Source: Candidatus Pacearchaeota archaeon (GTDB lineage Archaea > Nanobdellota > Nanobdellia > Pacearchaeales > GW2011-AR1). Taken from it: a stretch of DNA of 34,278 nucleotides. A model generated the notes under the pieces. It did not search any database, had not been told where the DNA came from, and saw only the letters and a list, made by a program, of their open reading frames with translations. The stretch spans positions 1 to 34,278 of the forward strand of contig JAGVWP010000006.1 of NCBI GenBank assembly GCA_018304985.1, read 5' to 3'. The first letter of the stretch is position 1. Every line of letters begins with the position of its first letter. Made by a program: the position numbers and the translations under genes. This document shows, in pieces, positions 23,419 through 31,900 of this stretch.

Positions 23419-23464
23419 CTTTCAATAATATAACTTTATAAGCTAAAAAATCCTAATTATATAT

Positions 23465-24280
23465 ATGAAGAGAGGTAAAAAAACAAGAGGGAAAGAAAAA
23501 GAAGGGATAACTCTTGTTTTAAGCGGTGGAAGCGCAAGGGGCTTAGCGCATATCGGAGTTATAGAAGTTCTTCAGGAGAACCAAATACCAATAAAAAGAA
23601 TAATCGGAACAAGCGCAGGAGCTTTAATAGGGGGGTTGTACAGCGCGGGAAAATTAAAAGAAATTAAAAAACTATTTTTAGGGATGCATAAAAAAGAAGT
23701 AAGAAAATTTTTACATTTACATCCATCAAAACAATCAATTTTCAACGTAGAAAAATTGGATGAATTATTAAAAAAATATACAGACGGGATATATATAGAA
23801 AATCTTGCTCCTCCATTTATCGCTGTCTCATTCGATGTGGCCAAGGGAGAGAAATACTTATTTAAAAAAGGAGGGTTATTTGATGCGATAAGAGCGAGCA
23901 TTTCAATTCCAGGATTTTTTAAGCCATTCAAAAGAGGGGAATCATTATTTGTTGATGGTGGAGTGACAGACATTGTTCCAGTAGATGTGGCAAAAAAATA
24001 CAAAGATAAAATAGTCGTAGTAAATGTTGAGCATCCTCCAAAATTAAATATTAAAAAAGAAATAGAAAGTATAAACATAATTAAGATGATTGATTATACA
24101 ACAGCTTTTGGCCTGTCAGAGCTTGCAAAACTTGAGGAGAAGGGAGCTGATGTTATCATACATCCATACACAAAAGTAAAGCGCTTTGATTTTTACAAAG
24201 CTCATCAAATTATTAAAGAGGGTCGCAAGTCTGCATTAAAAGCATTGCCAAAGATAAAGAGATTGTTGAGGAAAAAGTGA
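23465..24280 (+). CDS. Patatin-like phospholipase (RssA type)
   Basis: A 271-residue protein with the patatin catalytic dyad: oxyanion loop SGGSARG (20-26), nucleophile elbow G-T-S50-A-G and the D164-G-G of FVDGGVTDIVP. Members hydrolyse acyl chains from phospholipids or act on membrane lipids. There is no signal peptide; the basic N-terminus (MKRGKKTRGKEKE) suggests membrane-surface association. The TATA-like CTTTATAAG near 23433-23441 is about 25-30 nt before the ATG. All motifs are intact. Confidence 0.9.
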   Translation: MKRGKKTRGKEKEGITLVLSGGSARGLAHIGVIEVLQENQIPIKRIIGTSAGALIGGLYSAGKLKEIKKLFLGMHKKEVRKFLHLHPSKQSIFNVEKLDELLKKYTDGIYIENLAPPFIAVSFDVAKGEKYLFKKGGLFDAIRASISIPGFFKPFKRGESLFVDGGVTDIVPVDVAKKYKDKIVVVNVEHPPKLNIKKEIESINIIKMIDYTTAFGLSELAKLEEKGADVIIHPYTKVKRFDFYKAHQIIKEGRKSALKALPKIKRLLRKK

Positions 24281-24285
24281 ACATC

Positions 24286-24504
24286 CTTATGGCAAGACCA
24301 TAGGGCATCTAAGAATTATCCAAACTTAATATTTAATTTTATTACTTATTTGAAAACATACCATAAGAAATTTTTCACTTGGAAAAATTTAACCTTATTC
24401 AATATTCATCAACTTTTAATCTATAGCTAAATTACTCTTTATTATTATACATTTTTACATGTTGTGTTTTTATCCCTATGACAAGACCTCAGGGTATTCG
24501 GAAG
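24286..24504. repeat. Two related hairpins downstream of patatin gene
   Basis: CCTTATGG-CAAGA-CCATAGGG near 24286-24306 forms a strong stem. A related sequence CCCTATGACAAGACCTCAGGG occurs near 24475-24495 with the same CAAGACC core. The stretch 24281-24534 otherwise has no open frame; the second copy is near the end of the convergent gene 24535. Confidence 0.45.
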
Positions 24505-24534
24505 AATAAAAAAGAATTGCAGTATTTTCAAAAA

Positions 24535-25224
24535 CTAACTAAAATGTTTTTCTAAACTTCTTTCAGACACCCCGAAAGCCCTGTCATCGCCGCCCAAGCC
24601 CCAGTCCCTGCAACCAAGGCCAGAACCAACATCAGGCCAGTCGAACCACAGATAATTAACAGCACATTTATCTCTAGGCAATTTTTTCATCAAACCTTGA
24701 TCTAAAAGATAAACTTTAATTGAAGGATGATTAAATTTTTTAAAATAATCTGCTGTTTGGTTTCCCAATATAAACTTAGCATCATCCATTTCAGGAGTTA
24801 AATTATAATCTTCCATATTCTGAAGAATAACAGCTGTTCTATCTTCTGGCTCTAAACTTAATTGTCCTTCAGCAGTTTCTCTTGCAATTTCATAAAATTC
24901 TCTATTTTGAGTAGGATATTCATTTCTAGCATGAGCATTTACTGCCATAACTGCCATTGTTTCATTCATAAAAGGAGATTCTTTTATTAAAACTGGTTTC
25001 TCACCATAAACTCCAACAGGCGCAAAAGAAGTTCTTGTATAATCATTAGATAATCCTGCTATTCTAATTCTAGCTGTTTCTTCAGGAGTAACTAATCTTG
25101 CTCCTTTTTCTTTTAAAGCATGAATTTGTTTGTGCAATGGGGCGCCAACTTGGTAAATCTTGCCTAATCCCTCTATATCACCAATTTCTTTTGCTTCATA
25201 TTTAATTTCTGTTGCTGTTGCCAT
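24535..25224 (-). CDS. Orphan protein with G+C-rich, Trp/Gly-rich C-terminus
   Basis: A 229-residue soluble protein, family not recognised. The N-terminal 170 residues are ordinary mixed sequence (TPEETARIRIAGLSNDYTRT). The last ~45 residues (NYLWFDWPDVGSGLGCRDW, then GLGGDDRAFGV) are rich in Trp, Gly and Asp, and their codons are visibly more G+C-rich than the rest (about 24560-24650). This suggests a separately acquired or specially constrained C-terminal module. It has a minus-strand promoter of its own (TTTAAAAGG near 25243-25251). Confidence 0.7.
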   Translation of the reverse strand: MATATEIKYEAKEIGDIEGLGKIYQVGAPLHKQIHALKEKGARLVTPEETARIRIAGLSNDYTRTSFAPVGVYGEKPVLIKESPFMNETMAVMAVNAHARNEYPTQNREFYEIARETAEGQLSLEPEDRTAVILQNMEDYNLTPEMDDAKFILGNQTADYFKKFNHPSIKVYLLDQGLMKKLPRDKCAVNYLWFDWPDVGSGLGCRDWGLGGDDRAFGVSERSLEKHFS

Positions 25225-25275
25225 AATTTTTCATTTATTCAATCCTTTTAAAGATTTATATACTATTTTCAAATT

Positions 25276-27042
25276 TTATCTCTTCCCATTGCTTCCTTCA
25301 GCGCTCTGCTCCATCCATAAAGCATGATAAAGTCCTTTCTTTTTTAATAACTGGTTATGAGTTCCAGACTCAACAATCTTTCCTTTTTCTAAAACATAAA
25401 TCCTGTCAGCGCGCGCAACTGTTGATAATCTGTGAGCAATTAAAACACTTATTAAACCCGGTTTAAATTTAGTGATATTCTCAATTGTCTTTGTTATTTC
25501 TTTTTCAGTAATTGAATCCAGGCTGCTTGTTGCCTCATCAAAAATAATTAAGTCAGGATTTCTTAATAACGCTCTTGCAATTGCCAGTCTCTGCCTTTCT
25601 CCTCCAGAAAGCTTTATTCCGCCCTCTCCAATTTTAGTATCCAAGCCTTTTCCACCTCTTTCAAGAATGCCTGTAACAGCTGCCATTTTCAGCACCTCCA
25701 TGCACTGCTTGTCATTTGCATTTGGATTTACAAAAAGCAGATTCTCTCTTACAGTTCCTGCAAATAACTGCGTTTCCTGCGAAACAAGGCCAATTCTTTT
25801 TCTTAAATTTTCATAATCTATTTTCTTTGATTCAAGATTATTAAAAGAAATAGTTCCTTTTGTATTATCATACAAACCAACAAGCAATTTTACAAGAGTT
25901 GTCTTCCCGCTTCCAGAAGGGCCGACAAAAGCAACAGTCTCCCCTGCTTTAATTTTTAAATTCACATTTTTAATAGAAGCGCTGTCTGCAGAACTATACT
26001 TAAAATCAACATCTTTAAATTCAATCTCCTTAAGTTTTTCAACTTTAACCGCATTTTCAGGCTTTGCCTTTGGCTTTAAGTTTAAAATTTCTCTTAAATT
26101 CTCATTACTTGCCCTTGCTTCCTGGTATTGCGAAGCAAAATTGCCAAATTCAGCCAAAGGAGAAAATATAAAGAAAGAATAAACAAACAAGCTGAAAAAC
26201 TCTCCAAGAGTTATATTTTGATTAAATATAAGCCAAAGCATAAGCAAAACAAGAATTGCTCTAGTTGCATTAATTAAAGTTCCCTGAACAAAGCTAAGCT
26301 TTCTTATCATTCTTATTTTTTTCAGTTCAAGTTCAAGTATTGCATTATTAACTTTGTTTAATCTGGAAATCTCCTGCCCCTCCAAACCAAGACTTTTTAC
26401 TAGCTCAACATTCCTGATTGTCTCTGTTGTCGAACCAGCTAATTCAGCAGACTCTGTAACAATATCTTTTTGAGCAGCTCTTATTCTCCTGCTTAAAATA
26501 AAAGTTGTTGTGCCAAGTATTGGAATAAGCAAGAAATAAGTTAATCCAATGCTCCAATGAACTGTAAAAGCATAAGTAATAACAAATATCATGCCAATAA
26601 GCGAAAGAAACACAACATTAACAAAAGTTACAAGCATTGTCTGAGAATCAATTCTAGCTTTTTGCAATTTCTGCAGCAACTCTCCCGATCTTCTATCCTC
26701 AAAAATATCATAAGGAAGTGAAAAAGTGTGTTCAACACTATGCGCATACATTCTTGCCCCAATTCTCTGGCTTATAGCGCTTACAAAATAATCCTGGAAA
26801 TTCTTGGCAACTCTTGAAACAAAAGCCACTCCAACGAAAGCAAGCAATAAAAGAAATACTCCTTTTAGAAAAACATCCTTAGGCATCTCAGCAGATTTAC
26901 TTGCATAATTATCAATAAGCAATCTAAATACCTGCGGATCAAGAAGAGAGAAAACCTGATTAATCGTAGCAAGAAGCAATGCTAAAAATAAAAGTTTTTT
27001 ATAATCTTTCAAATATCCCCATAATAGCATTCTTTTTTCCAT
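25276..27042 (-). CDS. ABC exporter, fused membrane and ATPase domains (MsbA/MDR-like)
   Basis: A 588-residue half-transporter of standard length. Six hydrophobic helices in residues 1-310 form the exporter membrane domain; the nucleotide-binding domain has Walker A GPSGSGKTTLV (about 375), a Q-loop SQETQLF, signature KLSGGERQRLAIARAL, Walker B LIIFDEATSSLD and H-loop IAHRLST. It should act as a homodimer exporting lipid or drug-like substrates; the substrate is not deducible. TATA-like TTTAAATATT near 27064-27073 supports the start. Confidence 0.93.
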   Translation of the reverse strand: MEKRMLLWGYLKDYKKLLFLALLLATINQVFSLLDPQVFRLLIDNYASKSAEMPKDVFLKGVFLLLLAFVGVAFVSRVAKNFQDYFVSAISQRIGARMYAHSVEHTFSLPYDIFEDRRSGELLQKLQKARIDSQTMLVTFVNVVFLSLIGMIFVITYAFTVHWSIGLTYFLLIPILGTTTFILSRRIRAAQKDIVTESAELAGSTTETIRNVELVKSLGLEGQEISRLNKVNNAILELELKKIRMIRKLSFVQGTLINATRAILVLLMLWLIFNQNITLGEFFSLFVYSFFIFSPLAEFGNFASQYQEARASNENLREILNLKPKAKPENAVKVEKLKEIEFKDVDFKYSSADSASIKNVNLKIKAGETVAFVGPSGSGKTTLVKLLVGLYDNTKGTISFNNLESKKIDYENLRKRIGLVSQETQLFAGTVRENLLFVNPNANDKQCMEVLKMAAVTGILERGGKGLDTKIGEGGIKLSGGERQRLAIARALLRNPDLIIFDEATSSLDSITEKEITKTIENITKFKPGLISVLIAHRLSTVARADRIYVLEKGKIVESGTHNQLLKKKGLYHALWMEQSAEGSNGKR

Positions 27043-27242
27043 GAATATAAAATGAATTGTTAATATTTAAATTGGCATAAATAAACTAAAATTAACAATA
27101 GTGAAGTTTATTCTAAAATAAAGATGAGTTTATAAATATTCTGAATGAACATGAAACCAAATTAAAACTCTTTAAATTATAAACAATAGTATGCCTCTAC
27201 ATTTTTACGTAATTTCTTATTTTAATAAATATTGTAGTGGTA

Positions 27243-27325
27243 CGCCCGCACCAGGAATCGAACCTGGATGCCTATTTCTAGGCAAGGATTTCCAATCCTT
27301 TGCAATACCATTATGCGATGCGGGC
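27243..27325 (-). tRNA. tRNA-Ser (anticodon GGA)
   Basis: The minus strand folds as a class II tRNA. The acceptor stem is GCCCGCA/TGCGGGC and the D arm GCATAATGGTATTGC. The anticodon stem AAGGA/TCCTT has loop TTGGAAA (anticodon GGA). A long variable arm, GCCTAGAAATAGGC, and T arm CCAGGTTCGATTCCTGG follow, with discriminator G. The variable arm plus anticodon identify serine. CCA is not encoded. A TATA-like GGTTTATAA (near 27356-27364) lies about 35 nt upstream. It is about 1.7 kb from serS. Confidence 0.97.
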
Positions 27326-27414
27326 ATTTTTGCTACGACAAAAATACAAAAACCAGTTATAAACCTTATTGCCAAGAACAATAATGATTAAAAAGCCACA
27401 AAGTATCTAATTTT

Positions 27415-27570
27415 ATGACAGAAATAATAAGGTACAGATGTGAAGACTGCAAAGACACAGGAATTGTAAAAGAAAGGGACGGAAATATTCATACATGCTG
27501 GAAATGCCTGCAGGAAGGCAGGTTAAGTCAGCATTCTGACAAACTGCCTTCACACAATATTAAGATTTAA
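27415..27570 (+). CDS. Small zinc-ribbon protein
   Basis: A 51-residue protein, MTEIIRYRCEDCKDTG then CWKCLQEGR, i.e. CxxC-x15-CxxC, a classic zinc-ribbon spacing. The TATA-like GATTAAAAAGCC about 25 nt before the ATG supports a real leaderless gene. The stop codon is immediately adjacent to the stop of the convergent tmk gene (27570/27571). The function is unknown; nucleic-acid or protein binding is likely. Confidence 0.75.
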   Translation: MTEIIRYRCEDCKDTGIVKERDGNIHTCWKCLQEGRLSQHSDKLPSHNIKI

Positions 27571-28233
27571 TTAGAATTTAACTAAATATCTGCTTCTAAA
27601 TTCTCCTCGTATTCTATCTTGAACCTTTTCAATTCCATCAACATAAGGAATAAGAACACATCTCTTTGGATTGTTTCTTGCAATCTCTCTAAACCCTTCT
27701 GCAACTTTCTGGTGATACATAATGTCCCTCTCATCAATCCTTGATGTTCCGCGTCCCTTGCTTTTTTTAGCATTTTTAATTCCAATTTCTGGGCTGACGT
27801 CTATAATAAAAGTCATATCTAGAATTCTTCCTGAAGTAGCCTCATAATTAAGTTGATTTATGAGTTCCCTATTTATATTCCCCGCATAACCCTGATAAGC
27901 AAGTGTTGAATCAATGGATCTATCACATAAAACACTTAACTTGTTTCTTAAACTGGGATTTATAACTGAAGAATAAAGTTGTGATCTTGCAGCTTCAAAT
28001 AAAAACAATTCAGACATACTAGATATAGAATTTCCTTTACTCAATAAAATATCTCTAATTTTTTCTGCAACAGGCTCTCCTCCTGGCTCTTTTAAAAGAA
28101 TAGCTTCTCCATAGTTTTTCACAAACCAAGAATAAAATCCTTCTACTTGATTTGTTCCTTTTAATTGAGTAGTTTTCCCACTCCCTTCACCACCTTCAAA
28201 AGTAATTAGTAAAGGTCTTCTTTTAACATTCAT
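27571..28233 (-). CDS. tmk: Thymidylate kinase
   Basis: A 220-residue dTMP kinase converting dTMP to dTDP for DNA synthesis. P-loop FEGGEGSGKTTQ (12-23), the LLKEPGGEPVAEKIRDILL substrate segment with its Glu-Pro-Gly-Gly, the D-R motif LCDRSIDSTLAYQGY and the LID region KSKGRGTSRIDE are all present. The insert around residues 25-32 (KGTNQVEG) after the P-loop helix is slightly unusual. The minus-strand promoter TTTTTAAAC near 28253-28261 supports the start. Confidence 0.93.
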   Translation of the reverse strand: MNVKRRPLLITFEGGEGSGKTTQLKGTNQVEGFYSWFVKNYGEAILLKEPGGEPVAEKIRDILLSKGNSISSMSELFLFEAARSQLYSSVINPSLRNKLSVLCDRSIDSTLAYQGYAGNINRELINQLNYEATSGRILDMTFIIDVSPEIGIKNAKKSKGRGTSRIDERDIMYHQKVAEGFREIARNNPKRCVLIPYVDGIEKVQDRIRGEFRSRYLVKF

Positions 28234-28496
28234 AAAGTTTAATAAAAATGTTAGTTTAAAAATAAATCTATTGTAAGAAGTATATGTTAAATCAAGAATT
28301 ATTAATACTATATTAATATAAAATAGTTTAAAACACTATAAATCATGCCAAATTTTTCTTAAATGAAAAATTTAGTATTGTATTGATTCAAGAATAATTT
28401 ATGAAATAACTAATATCATTTCCTCATTTATTCGCTAGAGCTTCTAAGTTTTTAATTTACTTTTCTAGAATTTTTATGTTCTTATTATATCAGAAT

Positions 28497-28805
28497 CTAA
28501 CTCTTCATTTCAATTTTTATATTAACACTTCTAGGAATAGGAAGTCTCATAATGCTATGCAATACCCTGTCATTTGAAGGAAGATCAATAACTCTTTTAT
28601 GAATTCTCATCTCAAATCGGTCAAAAGTTGCTGTTCCGCTGCCGCCGGGAGCTTTTCTTGTAGTGACTTTAAGTTTTTTTGTAGGCATTGGAATCGGACC
28701 TCTGGCTGAAACTCCTGCTTTAGATGCTATATCTTTTATAGTATCAGAGATAATATTCAGCTGGTTAACATCTATGCTGCTTAGTTTTATTCTTACAATT
28801 GCCAT
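28497..28805 (-). CDS. rps10: 30S ribosomal protein S10
   Basis: 102 residues, standard archaeal S10 length: MAIVRIKLSS at the start, SARGPIPMPTKKLKVTTRKAPGG-type loop in the middle, and FEMRIHKRVIDL near the end. The frame is open 22 codons further upstream, but those residues are unlike S10 and contain the promoter; the ATG at 28805 is about 30 nt from the TATA-like TTTTTAAACC (minus strand, 28834-28843), so it is the start. S10 is usually next to the EF-1A gene in archaea; here it stands alone. Confidence 0.95.
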   Translation of the reverse strand: MAIVRIKLSSIDVNQLNIISDTIKDIASKAGVSARGPIPMPTKKLKVTTRKAPGGSGTATFDRFEMRIHKRVIDLPSNDRVLHSIMRLPIPRSVNIKIEMKS

Positions 28806-28831
28806 TTTGTATAATATTATTATGGTTGAAG

Positions 28832-28843
28832 TTGGTTTAAAAA
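28832..28843. promoter_or_regulatory. Symmetrical TATA box between rps10 and the putative RNA
   Basis: GGTTTAAAAACC reads as GGTTTTTAAACC on the other strand, so it presents a TATA-like box in both directions. On the minus strand it is about 30 nt from the rps10 ATG. On the plus strand it lies about 25 nt before the hairpin beginning at 28863. Confidence 0.5.
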
Positions 28844-28860
28844 CCTTTTCAATTAAAAAG

Positions 28861-28915
28861 TAGGGCAGCACACGCCGCGTGTGGCTGCCCAGTCTCTACA
28901 GCCATGTGTAAAGAC
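28861..28915 (+). ncRNA. Candidate structured RNA: two adjacent G+C-rich hairpins
   Basis: GGGCAG-CACACG-CCG-CGTGTG-G-CTGCCC (28863-28890) is a long stem with a single bulge, immediately followed by GTCT-C-TACA-GCCATG-TGTA-A-AGAC (28892-28915). The G+C content is conspicuous against the A+T-rich genome. Both flanking genes (rps10, serS) point away, so this cannot be the terminator of either. A plus-strand TATA-like box at 28832-28843 fits a start near 28861. A minus-strand transcript from GGTTTTTAAGCC near 28935-28946 is equally possible. Confidence 0.45.
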
Positions 28916-28987
28916 AAAAATATAAAAAAGTTCTGGCTTAAAAACCTTGTTAAAAACCTTTAAATATAATATAAACTAATTATCAAT

Positions 28988-30280
28988 ATGCTTGATATAA
29001 ACTTAATAAGAAAAAACCCTGAGATTGTAAAGCAAAGCCAGAAAAAAAGAGGCATTTCTGAGCAGGAAGTTGATAAAGTCTTAAAGCTTGATAAAGAATG
29101 GAGAGAATTAAAAGAAGAAGTTGATAATTTAAGGAACAAAAGAAACAAGGTTTCAGAGCAGATTAATCAGGCTAAAAAACAGAAAAAGCCTATTAATAAT
29201 CTGATTGAAGAAGCGAGAAAAATTCCCCAATTGCTTGCTGAAAAAGAAAAGCAGGAAAGCGAGAAAAAACAGGCAAGAGATAATATTCTTAAAGATATTC
29301 CAAATATTATTGACAAGTCAGTTCCTGTGGGTGATGCTTCAAAAAATAAAGTAATAAAAACTTACGGAAAACCAAAAAAAACAAAATCAAAAACAGGTTT
29401 CAAGCCAAAAGACCACGCAGATATTCTGGAAACGTTGGATTTGCTTGATACAAAAAAAGCGTCCGAAGTCGCCGGCTCAAGATTCTATTATTTGAAAGGT
29501 GATTTAGTCAAGCTGAATTTTGCAATAATTAATTTTGCTCTGGATTTTTTAAGAAACAAAAAATTTATATTAGTTCAGCCGCCTTACATGCTAAGAAGAG
29601 AAGTATTGGGTGGAGCTATTCCATTATCTGATTTTGAGGATGTAATTTATAAAATACAGGATGAAGACTTATATTTAATCGGAACCGCAGAACATGCTTT
29701 AAACGCTTATTATTCAAATGAGATCATAGACATTAAAAATCTTCCAATAAGACTCGCAGGAGTATCTCCATGCTTTAGAAAAGAAGCAGGGGCTCACGGA
29801 AAAGACACTAAAGGAATATTCAGAGTTCACCAGTTTGAAAAAGTAGAGCAGTTTGTTTTCTGCAATCCAAAAGATTCATGGAAAGAATTTGATTTAATCC
29901 TTAACAACACTATAAGCATGTTCAAATTATTAGGAATACCATTTAGAACAATTGTTCTTGCGTCAGGAGATACAGGAAGAGTTCCTGCAAAAACAATTGA
30001 TGTAGAGGGCTGGTTTCCAAGCCAAAATGCTTACAGAGAGCTAGCTTCTTGCTCAAACTGTTTAGACTATCAGGCAAGAAGATCAAATACAAGATATCAA
30101 GATAAAAATGAAATAAAATTCCTCTATACTCTAAATAATACTGCTATTGCAACAGAAAGAATGATAGCTTGTATTGTAGATAATTTCCAGCAGAAAGACG
30201 GAAGCATTAAAATACCAAAAGCTTTATGGAAATATACTGGCTTTAAAGAGATAAAAGCTAATAAAGCCAAGAAAAAATAA
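28988..30280 (+). CDS. serS: Seryl-tRNA synthetase (class IIa, common type)
   Basis: 430 residues of normal length. The N-terminal tRNA-binding coiled coil spans about 25-105 (EEVDNLRNKRNKVSEQINQA). The catalytic core has GTAEHALNAYYS, motif 2 CFRKEAGAHGKDTKGIFRVHQF, and motif 3 LNNTAIATERMIAC. This is the common type and not the rare methanogen type. The TATA-like CTTTAAATATAA near 28960 is about 25 nt before the ATG. Its substrate tRNA-Ser(GGA) lies 1.7 kb upstream. Confidence 0.96.
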   Translation: MLDINLIRKNPEIVKQSQKKRGISEQEVDKVLKLDKEWRELKEEVDNLRNKRNKVSEQINQAKKQKKPINNLIEEARKIPQLLAEKEKQESEKKQARDNILKDIPNIIDKSVPVGDASKNKVIKTYGKPKKTKSKTGFKPKDHADILETLDLLDTKKASEVAGSRFYYLKGDLVKLNFAIINFALDFLRNKKFILVQPPYMLRREVLGGAIPLSDFEDVIYKIQDEDLYLIGTAEHALNAYYSNEIIDIKNLPIRLAGVSPCFRKEAGAHGKDTKGIFRVHQFEKVEQFVFCNPKDSWKEFDLILNNTISMFKLLGIPFRTIVLASGDTGRVPAKTIDVEGWFPSQNAYRELASCSNCLDYQARRSNTRYQDKNEIKFLYTLNNTAIATERMIACIVDNFQQKDGSIKIPKALWKYTGFKEIKANKAKKK

Positions 30281-30284
30281 GATC

Positions 30285-30415
30285 TGAAAATTTCTGAAAA
30301 CATACTACATCTTTACATAATTATTAGAGAAAGTGTCTAATTTTAATAACTTAAACTTACATAATTCATTGAATAAATCAGGTAAAGTTATTGCAGTATT
30401 TTCAAAATATTTTAA
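30285..30415. repeat. Imperfect inverted-repeat element after serS
   Basis: A forward arm beginning CTGAAAACATACTACATC (from about 30295) and an inverted arm whose reverse complement reads TTTTGAAAATACTGCAATAA (about 30386-30405) face each other. The forward arm also resembles 1527-1560 (TCTGAAAATATGCTATATC), and the inverted arm recurs near 24518-24536 (ATTGCAGTATTTTCAAAA). This appears to be a decayed family of dispersed elements. Confidence 0.4.
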
Positions 30416-30437
30416 AAAAATATCTTTAGAATAATAT

Positions 30438-31274
30438 TTAATTAACTAACAATTTCTTCCTCATCTTCCTTGCCTTGCCTTTAAACCTCTCAATTTCATC
30501 ACTGCCAAAAATAGTATTTTTTTCAAAAAAATTACCTATCTCACTAAATAGCTTATCCTTAACTTTATGAAATAAAATATCATGCCTGTTAACATCAAAT
30601 ACAAGTAATTTTTTTACATCAGAGTTAACCTTCTCAGAAATAATCCTAATACTGTCATGTTTTGCAAAAATATCCTTTTTTGTATGCACCATCAATATGG
30701 GAGAATTAACTTTATTTAACAAGGTATCTATATGCCTCCTTGCCTTTCTGAGAATTCTTACTGCATTAACATGAAGTTCGTCATAATAAAAATAAGGGTC
30801 TTTAGGGCTTAATCTTATTTTATTTCTCTTGCTCCAATGTTTGCCAAAAACCCATGCAAGATTAGCAATTTTCAGATTAAACGGAAATTTAAGTTCATAA
30901 GGAATAACAACATGAAAAATCCCGCTAACCGGATATTTTGAAGCAAGATACAATGTAGGATAGCTTCCAAAGCTGAATCCCCCAACAACAATTTTCCTGC
31001 CTTTCCTTAGCTCTTTGACAAACTCTTCCTCAACCTGATTTAAAAAATCCTCATAACCTAGATTATCAAGGGAACTTATAGTTTTCCCATGGCCCAAAAG
31101 CCTGATAATCTTAACATTTGCATTAAACCTCTCATGAAGATAATTGCCCAATCCATTAAAATCAGTAGGACTTCCAGTATAACCATGAATTAAAAAGAAC
31201 TCTCTATCAGAGTCTGCTTCAAGCTCAATTGTTTCAGCCCTTGGATCAACTAAAGTTGTTATTTTGTCTGTCAT
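30438..31274 (-). CDS. Alpha/beta hydrolase (carboxylesterase/monoacylglycerol-lipase-like)
   Basis: 278 residues from ATG 31274. An in-frame GTG at 31289 is too close to the TATA-like AATATAAAG (minus strand, 31298-31306), so the ATG is preferred. The oxyanion segment is FFLIHGYTGSPTDF (27-40), and the nucleophile elbow is GG-F-S101-F-G. The acid in HTKKDIFAKHD and the His in VNRHDILF complete the triad. Shape and length match Est30-like esterases acting on short acyl esters or monoacylglycerols. No signal peptide, so it should be cytoplasmic. Confidence 0.88.
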   Translation of the reverse strand: MTDKITTLVDPRAETIELEADSDREFFLIHGYTGSPTDFNGLGNYLHERFNANVKIIRLLGHGKTISSLDNLGYEDFLNQVEEEFVKELRKGRKIVVGGFSFGSYPTLYLASKYPVSGIFHVVIPYELKFPFNLKIANLAWVFGKHWSKRNKIRLSPKDPYFYYDELHVNAVRILRKARRHIDTLLNKVNSPILMVHTKKDIFAKHDSIRIISEKVNSDVKKLLVFDVNRHDILFHKVKDKLFSEIGNFFEKNTIFGSDEIERFKGKARKMRKKLLVN

Positions 31275-31431
31275 TTTAATAAAAGTCACTAAAATCTTTA
31301 TATTTTAATGCATAACTTATATTTATTCTTTGTGGAAGATCAATTGTATTTAGAAAACTGCTTATATTTAAAACTTGCGGAAAAATCAGTTTTGTGGAAA
31401 ACTATATAAACCAGATTAGGTTAAAATATCT

Positions 31432-31548
31432 ATGAAAATAGGGCAAGAGAACAAAACAAAAAGAGCATATTCATTTAGCATGTTGTCTATTATATCATCA
31501 ATTTCAGTCTTAATTCTCGTTTTATCCACCAGCTTAATTCTCGCTTAA
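31432..31548 (+). CDS. Small single-helix membrane protein
   Basis: A 38-residue protein: a basic N-terminus (MKIGQENKTKRAYSF) and then one hydrophobic helix to the end (SIISSISVLILVLSTSLILA). A strong TATA-like CTATATAAACC at 31402-31412 lies about 25 nt before the ATG, which makes it a convincing small leaderless gene. It would insert with its N-terminus in the cytoplasm. Function unknown. Confidence 0.6.
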   Translation: MKIGQENKTKRAYSFSMLSIISSISVLILVLSTSLILA

Positions 31549-31633
31549 AAAACATTAAGTTTGGTGGGGCATTGTTTTATCTTTATTAGTTATGATTAAT
31601 TTCTATTAAATTAACTTCAACAAAATTTATGCT

Positions 31634-31795
31634 ATGAAAAGAATATATGAACCAAAAACAGACGAATGCAATGAAAGTCGTGAATCAACACAAGAAAGAT
31701 TTAGTCAGGACTTTCAACCAGTTTCAGCTTATGCTGCTGGAAAGGAAACAGAAGTAGACTATGCAAGTAAGTGGTATACAGCAGGATCTGATTAA
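31634..31795 (+). CDS. Small acidic orphan protein
   Basis: A 53-residue open frame starting MKRIYEPKTDECNESRE, polar and acidic, ending EVDYASKWYTAGSD. No signal, helix or metal motif is seen. The composition and codon use look like coding sequence; the promoter is weak (ATTAAATTAA near 31608). It precedes the tandem repeat array. Family not recognised. Confidence 0.45.
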   Translation: MKRIYEPKTDECNESRESTQERFSQDFQPVSAYAAGKETEVDYASKWYTAGSD

Positions 31796-31900
31796 ACAAA
31801 CTGAATAAAACTAAAAGAAGAATGAGCTAGTTGGGCTTATGGGCAATTGCATAATCCTAAGATATATTTATGAATATCTACAATACTAAATTCCTTCTTT

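Larger units (their letters stand above)
23212..23464. other. Intergenic region with hairpins upstream of the patatin gene
   Basis: Part of the 512-bp gap between the membrane-protein gene and the patatin gene. It holds a perfect 10-bp stem (GGACGCATGA / TCATGCGTCC, 23271-23309, 19-nt loop) followed by TTTATATT, which may end a transcript from the left. It also holds an inverted copy of the 34-bp-type repeat (23321-23360), the hairpin repeat 23388-23418 and a TATA-like CTTTATAAG near 23433. I see no further gene. Confidence 0.5.

Noticed and set aside
23572-24078. 168-codon minus-strand frame
   Set aside because: It is the shadow of the patatin gene, whose motifs and promoter are intact on the plus strand.
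27191-27391. Open frame of 66 codons on the plus strand
   Set aside because: It runs antisense across the tRNA-Ser gene; its 'coding' part is the tRNA sequence.
28806-28871. N-terminal extension of S10
   Set aside because: The 22 extra residues are unlike S10 and cover its promoter.
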